From: Candidatus Kuenenia stuttgartensis
GTDB lineage: Bacteria > Pseudomonadota > Alphaproteobacteria > SMXS01
DNA: 64,000 nt
NCBI GenBank assembly: GCA_943329845.2
Contig: CALQFM020000004.1
Location: 1-64,000 of the forward strand
Direction: 5' to 3'
In this document: positions 56,939 through 64,000 of the stretch, piece after piece
Position numbering within the stretch: position 1 is the first letter of the stretch
Layout: each line of letters begins with the position of its first letter
Notes under the pieces: model-generated
What the model was told of the DNA's origin: nothing
Seen by the model: the letters and a program-made list of their open reading frames with translations, nothing else
The model's database searches: none
Made by a program: the position numbers and the translations under genes

Positions 56939-58623
56939 GGCATATCACCACCATCGAGTTCGACGGCGTCGGCAAGCGTGCAGTAGACAATGCGCGCGGC
57001 CGGGTGCGCGTCGCCATGGCGGTGTTCGCGCTGGCTTTCGCCGCCATCTCGCTGCGCCTCATCGATCTGGGCCTGCTTAGCGGCGAAGCGACCGACAAGC
57101 GCGTCATAGCGGCCGCTTTGGATGTGGCACCGCGGGCCGACATCGTCGACCGCAATGGCGTGCTGCTTGCCACCGACCTGACCGCCATTTCGGTCTACGC
57201 CCAGATCCCGCGCGTATTGAACGCTCATGATTCCGCGCTCAAGCTCGCCGGTGTCCTGCCCGGTGTCTCCTCCGAGGTGCTGGAGCGCAAATTCGCCTCC
57301 GGCTCCAAGTTCATCTGGGTCAAGCGCAAGGTAACGCCCGCCGAGTACGACGCGGTCAACCGCCTGGGCCTTCCCGGCGTCGGCTTCCAGCGCGAGGTCG
57401 AGCGGGTCTATCCGCACGGCAACCTTGCCGCCCACATGATCGGCTACACCAATGTCGACGGCCGCGGCCTCGCTGGGGTCGAGCGCTTTTTCGACGAACA
57501 GTTGCGCAAGGAAGGCCCGCGCGGCGAGCCGCTGCACCTGGCCCTCGACGTGCGTGTCCAGCATGCGCTGCGCAACGAGATCGCCTCGGCGGTCGAGGAG
57601 TTCACCGCTATCGGCGGCGCCGGGCTGGTGCTCGACATCCACACCGGCGAGATCATCGCCATGGTCAGCCTGCCCGACTTCAATCCCAACGAGCCGGGCA
57701 CGATCGCGAACAACCCCGAGTTGATCAACCGCATGAGCCACGCGGTGTTCGAATGGGGCTCCACCTTCAAGACCTTCACCATGGCCATGGCGCTGGACGA
57801 GGGCAAGGCTGGCTTCCGCGACAGCTTCGATGCGACCAACCCGATCCGTATCTCGCGCTTCACCATCAACGACGACCATCCCAAGCACCGTTGGCTCACC
57901 GTCCCGGAAATCTTCATGTACTCGTCCAACATCGGCACCGTGAAGATGGCGCTGCAGGTGGGCACCGAGAACCAGAAGGCCTTTCTGGGCAAGCTGGGCT
58001 TCTTCGAGCGGCCGCACGTGGAGCTGAAGGAGCGGGGCGCGCCGCTGGTGCCCGCCGAGTGGAAAGAAATCAACACCATGACCATCGCGTTCGGTCATGG
58101 CCTGTCGATCACCGGCCTGCAGCTCGCGGCCGGCTACGCCGCGGTTGCGGGCGACGGCATGCTGCACCCGGTCACGGTGCTGAAGAAGCCCGTCGGCTAC
58201 AAGCCCGAGGGCGAGCGCATCGTGTCGCAGGAAACCGCCTACAAGATCCAGGGCCTGCTGCGCCTCGTGGTGGAGAAGGGCACTGGCCGCCAGGCGGACG
58301 CGCCGAGCTACCTGGTCGGCGGCAAGACCGGTACCGCCGAGAAGGCGGGCGGCGGCGGCTACCGCAAGAAATCGCTGGTGTCGTCGTTCGTGTCGGTTTT
58401 TCCAGTGATCAATCCCCGCTACGTGACCGTGGTGATGATCGACGAGCCGCATGGCACCAAGAAGACCTATGGCTTCGCCACCGCCGGTTGGACCGCGGCG
58501 CCGACCACCAAAAGGGTTATCGAGCGCATCGCTCCCATGCTCGGCGTGCCGCCGAGCGACGTGCCGACCCATCCGGTCACCCACGACATGATGCAGTTCA
58601 TCCAGCCGGAGGTGCGCTCGTGA
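56935..58623 (+). CDS. ftsI: Peptidoglycan transpeptidase FtsI (PBP3)
   Basis: 562 residues from GTG 56935. One membrane anchor (VAMAVFALAFAAISLRLIDL), a PBP dimerisation domain, and a transpeptidase domain with S276-T-F-K279, Y-S-S-N (SxN) and G-K-T-G-T motifs, all intact. Cross-links septal peptidoglycan with FtsW and is the target of several beta-lactams. Overlaps ftsL and murE by 4 bp each. The longer frame beginning at 56422 is inside rsmH and ftsL. Confidence 0.96.
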   Translation: MRHITTIEFDGVGKRAVDNARGRVRVAMAVFALAFAAISLRLIDLGLLSGEATDKRVIAAALDVAPRADIVDRNGVLLATDLTAISVYAQIPRVLNAHDSALKLAGVLPGVSSEVLERKFASGSKFIWVKRKVTPAEYDAVNRLGLPGVGFQREVERVYPHGNLAAHMIGYTNVDGRGLAGVERFFDEQLRKEGPRGEPLHLALDVRVQHALRNEIASAVEEFTAIGGAGLVLDIHTGEIIAMVSLPDFNPNEPGTIANNPELINRMSHAVFEWGSTFKTFTMAMALDEGKAGFRDSFDATNPIRISRFTINDDHPKHRWLTVPEIFMYSSNIGTVKMALQVGTENQKAFLGKLGFFERPHVELKERGAPLVPAEWKEINTMTIAFGHGLSITGLQLAAGYAAVAGDGMLHPVTVLKKPVGYKPEGERIVSQETAYKIQGLLRLVVEKGTGRQADAPSYLVGGKTGTAEKAGGGGYRKKSLVSSFVSVFPVINPRYVTVVMIDEPHGTKKTYGFATAGWTAAPTTKRVIERIAPMLGVPPSDVPTHPVTHDMMQFIQPEVRS

Positions 58624-60065
58624 GGCTGTCCGACCTCATCGATCGCAACGGCGATGCGGCGCGCATCGACATCCAGGGCTTGTCCTCGGACAGCCGGACG
58701 GTGCGCGACGGCTATCTGTTCGCCGCGCTGGCCGGTACCCGCAGCAAGGGTGCGGACTTCGTCACCCAGGCGATCGCCAAGGGCGCCGTCGCCGTGCTGG
58801 CCGATCCCGAGGCGGACATCGCCGAGGGCGACATCTACGTCGTCACCGATCCCAATCCGCGCCGCCGGCTCGCCTTGATGGCGGCACGCTTCTTCGGCGG
58901 CCAGCCGGAGACGACCGTTGCCGTCACCGGCACCAACGGCAAGAGCTCGGTCGCCGATTTTGTCCGTCAGATATGGGAAGTCCTGGGCCATCGTTCGGCC
59001 TCCATGGGCACGCTCGGCGTGCGCGCCAGCGGCATGGCGACGACGCCGACCCTGACCACGCCCGATCCGATCGAAATCCACGCCCGCCTCGCCGACCTGA
59101 AGAGGGCCGGCATCGAGCACCTGGCCCTGGAAGCCTCCAGCCATGGCCTCGACCAGCACCGGCTGGACGGCGTGACGCTGAAGGCGGCGGCGTTCACCAA
59201 CCTGAGCCGCGACCACCTGGACTACCACGCCACCTATGACGACTATTTCCTCGCCAAGCTGCGTCTTTTCGGCGAGCTGCTGCAGCCGGGCTCGGTCGCG
59301 GTGCTGAATACCGAGACCCACGTCTATGACGAGCTGGTCGATATCTGCTGGGGCCGCGGCCTGGGCATCCTGACGGTCGGCGACGGCGGCGAACTGCGCG
59401 TCGTATCGCGCGAGCGCACCGCCCATGGCCAGGAGCTGGTCGTCGGCTTCGACCACCAGCGCTTCGAGATTTCCCTGCCGCTGATCGGCGACTTCCAGGC
59501 CTCGAACGCGCTGGTCGCGGCCGGCCTGGTCATCGCCACCGGCGGCGACCCGGTGCAAACCATCCGGTCGCTCGAGCGGCTCGAGCCCGTTCCCGGCCGT
59601 CTGCAGCTCGCCGGCCGCACGCCCGACGGTGCCGCCGTCTACGTGGACTACGCGCACACACCTGACGCGCTGCGGACCCTGCTCGAGACGCTGCGCCCCT
59701 ACACGAAAGGCAAGCTGCACCTGGTGTTCGGCTGCGGCGGCGACCGCGACAAGGGCAAGCGGCCGATGATGGGCGAGATCGCCCAGCGGCTGGCCGACAG
59801 CGTCATCGTCACCGACGACAATCCGCGCGGCGAGGACGCGGCGCAGATCCGCCGCGAGATCCTGGCAGGGTGCCCGGGCGCGCGGGAAATCGCCGACCGG
59901 CAGGATGCCATCGACGCGGCAGTCGGCGCCCTGCGCCCTGGCGACGTTCTGGTGCTCGCCGGCAAGGGTCACGAGCAGGGCCAGATCGTCGGCCCGGCCG
60001 TGCTGCCGTTCGACGATGTGGACGCTGCCCGCGCGGCGCTCGCCATGGGAGGCGCCCGTGGCTGA
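58620..60065 (+). CDS. murE: UDP-MurNAc-L-Ala-D-Glu:meso-DAP ligase MurE
   Basis: 481 residues from GTG 58620. VAVTGTNGKSSVADFVRQI is the ATP loop, LEASSHGLDQHRLDG the Mg site, and D-N-P-R-G-E-D near residue 400 is the motif that selects meso-diaminopimelate over lysine, so the wall is of the DAP type. Adds the third stem residue. Overlaps ftsI by 4 bp (GTGA) and murF by 8 bp. Confidence 0.96.
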   Translation: MRLSDLIDRNGDAARIDIQGLSSDSRTVRDGYLFAALAGTRSKGADFVTQAIAKGAVAVLADPEADIAEGDIYVVTDPNPRRRLALMAARFFGGQPETTVAVTGTNGKSSVADFVRQIWEVLGHRSASMGTLGVRASGMATTPTLTTPDPIEIHARLADLKRAGIEHLALEASSHGLDQHRLDGVTLKAAAFTNLSRDHLDYHATYDDYFLAKLRLFGELLQPGSVAVLNTETHVYDELVDICWGRGLGILTVGDGGELRVVSRERTAHGQELVVGFDHQRFEISLPLIGDFQASNALVAAGLVIATGGDPVQTIRSLERLEPVPGRLQLAGRTPDGAAVYVDYAHTPDALRTLLETLRPYTKGKLHLVFGCGGDRDKGKRPMMGEIAQRLADSVIVTDDNPRGEDAAQIRREILAGCPGAREIADRQDAIDAAVGALRPGDVLVLAGKGHEQGQIVGPAVLPFDDVDAARAALAMGGARG

Positions 60066-61479
60066 GCCGTTGTGGACCGCTGCGCAGATCGCCGCCGCGA
60101 CCGGCGGAACCGCCAGCGGCGCGTTCGATGTCCATGGCGTCGCCATCGACAGCCGCGAGGTCAACCAGGGCGACCTGTTCGTCGCGCTGAAGGGCGACAG
60201 CCAGGATGGCCACAGATACATCGCCGCCGCCCTGCAGCGCGGCGCTTCGGGCGCGCTGGTAGAGCGCGGCGTGGAGATCGCGCCCGGCACGCCGCTCGTC
60301 GCCGTCGACGATTGCCTTGCGGGCCTGACCGCGCTGGGCGCAGCGTCCCGTGACCGGATCACCGGCAAGGTCATCGGCGTCACCGGCAGCGTTGGCAAGA
60401 CCGGCACCAAGACCGCCATCGCCACCGCGCTCGCCCGCAGCGGTGCGACCTATGCCAGCGAGCGCAGCTTCAACAACCATATCGGCGTGCCGCTGACCCT
60501 GGCCCGCACACCGGCCACGTCGCGCTACGCAGTGCTCGAAATGGGCATGAACCACGAAGGTGAACTGCGCGCGCTGACTGCCATCGCGCGGCCGCATGTT
60601 GCTGTAGTCACCACCATTGCCGAAGTGCACATGGAGTTCTTCGCGTCGCTCGACGCCATCGCCGACGCCAAGGCCGAGATCTTCGAGGGCGTGCAGCCCG
60701 GCGGCGCGGCGGTACTCAATCGCGACAACGCCCAGTTCGGCAGGCTCGCCGCCCGTGCCAGAGAAGTCGGTGTCGACCGGATCATCTCGTTCGGCACGGC
60801 GCAGGGCTGCGACGTTCGGGCGATCAAGTCGCGGCTGCACGAGGACTGCAGCACAGTGAGCGCCGACGTCATGGGCACGCTGGTAACCTTCAAGATCGGC
60901 ATTCCCGGCGAGCATTGGGTATCGAACAGCCTGGCGGTGCTGGCCACCGTCGCGGCCGTCGACGCCGACCTGGGCCTGGCCGGACTGTCGCTGGCCGAGA
61001 TGCAGCCGCCTCGCGGCCGTGGCCGGCGCCACCGCGTGGATTACCGCGATTCCGAGATCATGGTCGTCGACGAGAGCTACAACGCCAGCCCGGTCGCCAT
61101 GCTGGCCGCCATCAAGGGACTGGGCCAGAGCGTGCCCGGCCGCCGGGGCCGGCGCATCGCCGTGCTCGGCGACATGCGCGAACTGGGCGAGCAGGGTCCG
61201 GCGTTGCATGAAAGCCTTCGCCAGCCATTGCGCGACGCGGGCATCGACATCGTCGTCGCCGTCGGCCCGCTGATGCAGGAGATGGCTTCGTCGCTGGGCG
61301 GCACGATCCACGTGGTCAACAGCGCCACGGCGCAGGACGCGGTGCGCCAGGTTCTCGACGCCGTCATTCCGGGCGACGTCGTCATGGTCAAGGGCTCGAA
61401 TGCGATCGGGCTTTCCAGGGTCGTCGACGCGCTGCTGGCCCTCCAGGACCAGCCGGCGCTGCGCCGGGCCACGGGCTAA
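60058..61479 (+). CDS. murF: UDP-MurNAc-tripeptide:D-Ala-D-Ala ligase MurF
   Basis: 473 residues from GTG 60058 (GGGAGG upstream), 8 bp inside murE. ATP loop [47 protein letters not shown] and [12 protein letters not shown] are the Mur ligase and MurF blocks. Completes the UDP-MurNAc-pentapeptide in the cytoplasm. Followed by mraY after 11 bp. Confidence 0.95.
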   Translation: MAEPLWTAAQIAAATGGTASGAFDVHGVAIDSREVNQGDLFVALKGDSQDGHRYIAAALQRGASGALVERGVEIAPGTPLVAVDDCLAGLTALGAASRDRITGKVIGVTGSVGKTGTKTAIATALARSGATYASERSFNNHIGVPLTLARTPATSRYAVLEMGMNHEGELRALTAIARPHVAVVTTIAEVHMEFFASLDAIADAKAEIFEGVQPGGAAVLNRDNAQFGRLAARAREVGVDRIISFGTAQGCDVRAIKSRLHEDCSTVSADVMGTLVTFKIGIPGEHWVSNSLAVLATVAAVDADLGLAGLSLAEMQPPRGRGRRHRVDYRDSEIMVVDESYNASPVAMLAAIKGLGQSVPGRRGRRIAVLGDMRELGEQGPALHESLRQPLRDAGIDIVVAVGPLMQEMASSLGGTIHVVNSATAQDAVRQVLDAVIPGDVVMVKGSNAIGLSRVVDALLALQDQPALRRATG

Positions 61480-61490
61480 GGGGGAAAGCC

Positions 61491-62582
61491 ATGCTCTATC
61501 ATCTGCTCTATCCCCTGGCCGGCGAGATCACGGCGTTCAACGTATTCCGCTACATTACCTTTCGCAGCGGCGGCGCGGTGCTGACGGCGTTGTTCATCTG
61601 CCTGATCTTCGGTCCGCGCATCATCAACTGGCTGCGTTCCAAGCAGGGCAAGGGCCAGCCGATCCGTGAGGACGGCCCGCAGAGCCACATCGTCACCAAG
61701 CAGGGCACGCCGACCATGGGCGGGTTCCTGATCCTGATCGGCCTGGCGGTCGGTACGCTGTTGTGGGCCGACCTGTCGAACAAATATGTCTGGATCAGCC
61801 TCTTCGTCACGGTGGGCTTCGGCGGCGTCGGCTTCATCGACGATTATCTGAAGGTCACCCGCCGCTCCAGCAAGGGCATCGCCGGCAAGATGAAACTGCT
61901 GCTGCAGTTCTCCATCGCCGGGCTGGCCGGTGTCGCGGTCAGCCTGCTGTCGACGCCGAACATGGCCAACGAGGTTGCCGTGCCCTTCGCCAAGCATGTG
62001 CTTGTCGACCTCAGCATCTACGGCTTCGTGCCGTTCGCCATGCTGGTGATGGTGGGCGCCTCCAACGCTGTCAACCTGACCGACGGCCTCGACGGCCTCG
62101 CCACCATGCCGGTGATCATCGCCGCCGCCACCTTCGCGCTGCTGGCGTACCTGGTCGGCTTCGTCACCTTCGCCGACTATCTGCAGATCCACTACGTGCC
62201 GGGCGCCAGCGAGCTGGCGGTGTTTCTCGCCGCGCTGATCGGCGCCTGCCTCGGTTTCCTGTGGTTCAACGCGCCGCCCGCCATGGTGTTCATGGGCGAC
62301 ACCGGCAGCCTGGCGCTCGGCGGCGCGCTGGGCTCGGTCGCGGTGATCATCAAGCACGAACTGGTGCTGGTCATCGTCGGCGGCCTGTTCGTGCTGGAGA
62401 CGGTCTCGGTGATCGTCCAGGTGGTCTCGTTCAAGACCAGGGGCAAGCGGGTGTTCCGCATGGCCCCGCTGCATCATCACTACGAGCAGAAGGGCTGGGC
62501 CGAATCCACCATCGTGGTGCGGTTCTGGATCATCTCGCTGGTGCTCGCGCTCATCGGCCTCTCGACCCTGAAGCTGAGGTAG
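61491..62582 (+). CDS. mraY: Phospho-MurNAc-pentapeptide transferase MraY
   Basis: 363 residues. About ten membrane helices, with the conserved loops: [27 protein letters not shown] (catalytic DD), [31 protein letters not shown] and [13 protein letters not shown]. Attaches the pentapeptide to undecaprenyl phosphate to give lipid I. GGGGGAAAG precedes ATG 61491. Confidence 0.97.
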   Translation: MLYHLLYPLAGEITAFNVFRYITFRSGGAVLTALFICLIFGPRIINWLRSKQGKGQPIREDGPQSHIVTKQGTPTMGGFLILIGLAVGTLLWADLSNKYVWISLFVTVGFGGVGFIDDYLKVTRRSSKGIAGKMKLLLQFSIAGLAGVAVSLLSTPNMANEVAVPFAKHVLVDLSIYGFVPFAMLVMVGASNAVNLTDGLDGLATMPVIIAAATFALLAYLVGFVTFADYLQIHYVPGASELAVFLAALIGACLGFLWFNAPPAMVFMGDTGSLALGGALGSVAVIIKHELVLVIVGGLFVLETVSVIVQVVSFKTRGKRVFRMAPLHHHYEQKGWAESTIVVRFWIISLVLALIGLSTLKLR

Positions 62583-62589
62583 AGGCACG

Positions 62590-63975
62590 ATGATCCCCGT
62601 CACCACATATCAGGACCGGGCCGTGGCCGTTTTCGGCCTCGCGCGCAGCGGCATCGCCTCGGCGCGGGCGCTGGCGGCGGGCGGCGCGGCCGTGACGGCG
62701 TGGGACGACAATCCGAAGAGCCGTGATCTGGCCGCCGCGGCGGGCGTGGCGCTGGTGCCGTCGGCCGACCTGGACTGGAGCCGTCAGGCGGCGCTGGTGC
62801 TCAGCCCTGGTGTACCGCTGACCCATCCCGAACCCCATCCGATCGTCGCCTCGGCGCTGGCGGCGGGGCTGCCGATCATCGGCGACATCGACCTGTTCGC
62901 CCAGGCCGAGCCCAGCCTGCCGCGCCACAGCGTCGCGGTGATCACCGGCACCAACGGCAAGTCCACCACCACCGCGCTGCTCGCCCACCTGGTCAAGGCC
63001 TGCGGCGGCGCGTCGGTCGCCTGCGGCAACATCGGCACGCCGATCCTCGATCTCGAGCCGCTGCCGGCGGGCGGCGTCTACGTCATCGAGATGTCGTCCT
63101 ACCAGATCGACCTGACCTTCAACCTCCGGCCCCAGGTCGCAATCCTGCTCAACACCACGCCGGATCATCTGGACCGCCACGGCAGCATGGCCAATTACGT
63201 CGCCGTGAAGCGTCGCATCTTCGACTGGCAGGCCCCGGGCGGCGCCGCGATCATCGGCGTTGACGACGACTACGGCCAGGAAGCTGCCGACCGCCTCAGG
63301 GCCGCGGGCCGCAAGGTCACGCCGGTCACCGTCATGGGCCGTGCCCACGAGGGCGTCTCGGTGGACGACGCTTGGCTCTACGACGCGGACATCTCATCCG
63401 AACCCGTGCTGTCGCTCGCCGGCATCGAAAGCCTGCGCGGCCGCCACAACTGGCAGAACGCCGCCGCCGCCTATGCCGCCGCGCGTGCGCTGGGCTTCGC
63501 GCCTGCCGCCATCGAGGCCGGACTGCGCAGCTTCCCGGGCCTCGCGCACCGGCTGGAATATGTCGGTACCGTGGGCGGCGTGCGCTTCATCAACGATTCC
63601 AAGGCGACCAACGCCGACGCCACGCAACACGCTCTCGCGGCCTTCCCCAAGGTCCACTGGATTGCCGGCGGCAAGGCCAAGGAGGGCGGCATCGACAGCC
63701 TGAAGCCGCTGTTCGGCCGCATCGAGCGCGCCTACCTGATCGGCGAAGCCCAGGAGGCGTTCGCCGAAACCCTCGATGAGGCCGGTGTCGACAACGAGCT
63801 CTGCGGCACCATGGACCGGGCCGTCGCCAGCGCCGCGCGCCATGCCGGTGTCGGCGAGGTGGTGCTGCTGTCGCCGGCCTGCGCCTCGTTCGACCAGTAC
63901 CCGAATTTCGAAGTGCGCGGCGACCATTTCCGCGCGCTCGTCGCCAAACTCGGCTCGGAGGCCTCCGCATCATGA
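62590..63975 (+). CDS. murD: UDP-MurNAc-L-Ala:D-Glu ligase MurD
   Basis: 461 residues. Starts with the AVFGLARSGIASARALAAGG nucleotide loop, ATP site VITGTNGKSTTTALLAHLVK, EMSSYQIDL, and FINDSKATNADATQHAL, the family's ordered blocks. Adds D-Glu to UDP-MurNAc-L-Ala. 7 bp after mraY; its TGA overlaps the ATG of the next gene. Confidence 0.96.
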   Translation: MIPVTTYQDRAVAVFGLARSGIASARALAAGGAAVTAWDDNPKSRDLAAAAGVALVPSADLDWSRQAALVLSPGVPLTHPEPHPIVASALAAGLPIIGDIDLFAQAEPSLPRHSVAVITGTNGKSTTTALLAHLVKACGGASVACGNIGTPILDLEPLPAGGVYVIEMSSYQIDLTFNLRPQVAILLNTTPDHLDRHGSMANYVAVKRRIFDWQAPGGAAIIGVDDDYGQEAADRLRAAGRKVTPVTVMGRAHEGVSVDDAWLYDADISSEPVLSLAGIESLRGRHNWQNAAAAYAAARALGFAPAAIEAGLRSFPGLAHRLEYVGTVGGVRFINDSKATNADATQHALAAFPKVHWIAGGKAKEGGIDSLKPLFGRIERAYLIGEAQEAFAETLDEAGVDNELCGTMDRAVASAARHAGVGEVVLLSPACASFDQYPNFEVRGDHFRALVAKLGSEASAS

Positions 63976-64000
63976 CGTTCGGCCGCACCGACAACAGCAT
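63972..64000 (+). CDS. ftsW: FtsW start (truncated by window end)
   Basis: Only the first nine codons are here: ATG 63972, in ATGA overlap with murD, giving MTFGRTDNS. The place after murD and the F-x-R-T-D-x-S start, common in alphaproteobacterial FtsW, support the septal glycosyltransferase partner of FtsI. Nothing more can be checked within the window. Confidence 0.7.

Overview
The window is GC-rich, densely coded DNA from a Gram-negative bacterium, most probably an alphaproteobacterium. Signs of this are a methionine synthase split into two genes behind an ArsR-methyltransferase regulator, a type II (RibH2-like) lumazine synthase under an FMN riboswitch, DUF3309 and DUF1236 proteins, MlaA and MipA envelope proteins, and a division/cell-wall cluster of the usual alphaproteobacterial order. 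I cannot name a genus. No CRISPR array, insertion sequence, prophage, tRNA or rRNA was seen; the only stable RNA gene is rnpB.

Layout. 1-8.6 kb is an accessory catabolic stretch: the tail of a ring-hydroxylating oxygenase, VOC and NTF2-like proteins, a sulfotransferase, a GST, a classical SDR, and an SDR whose YxxxK lysine is arginine and whose glycine-rich cofactor loop is gone, the signature of halohydrin dehalogenases (4576-5310). 8.6-12 kb holds ribH2 with its riboswitch, a TetR gene with a likely operator, and a patatin-like lipase. 12-20.4 kb is housekeeping: ettA, mlaA, and an overlapping four-gene methionine operon (regulator, metF, metH in two parts) behind a 22-bp palindrome. 20.4-26.9 kb carries a PIN/Phd toxin-antitoxin pair, a cold-shock gene, a fused hydantoinase/oxoprolinase, and small envelope proteins. 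26.9-36 kb is a complete RND efflux operon (adaptor, two pumps, outer-membrane channel), every junction being a 4-bp overlap. 36-46 kb returns to redox catabolism (MDR, cytochrome c, IorAB-type molybdenum hydroxylase, AKR, SDR, flavoprotein). 45-48.5 kb has a TerB-J-domain protein, an EamA transporter, an amidase and a HepT/MntA pair. 48.6-54.7 kb holds rnpB, an epoxide hydrolase-crotonase-CoA-binding operon, a GH3 glycosidase with a PA14 insert, and one unrecognised gene. From 54.7 kb to the end is the dcw cluster mraZ-rsmH-ftsL-ftsI-murE-murF-mraY-murD-(ftsW), with a MraZ box of 10-bp-spaced TCCCA repeats upstream.

How it works together. The dcw cluster makes and links peptidoglycan precursors at the septum; the methionine operon makes methyl-THF and methionine, probably sensed through S-adenosylhomocysteine; the RND operon exports toxic compounds. 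The accessory enzymes look like oxidation, conjugation and detoxification of small organic molecules, possibly including epoxides and halohydrins, since an epoxide hydrolase and a halohydrin-dehalogenase-like protein are both present, though 44 kb apart. A repeated layout feature is that convergent neighbours end in stop codons overlapping by 4 bp (four cases), and most co-directional neighbours share ATGA or GTGA junctions.
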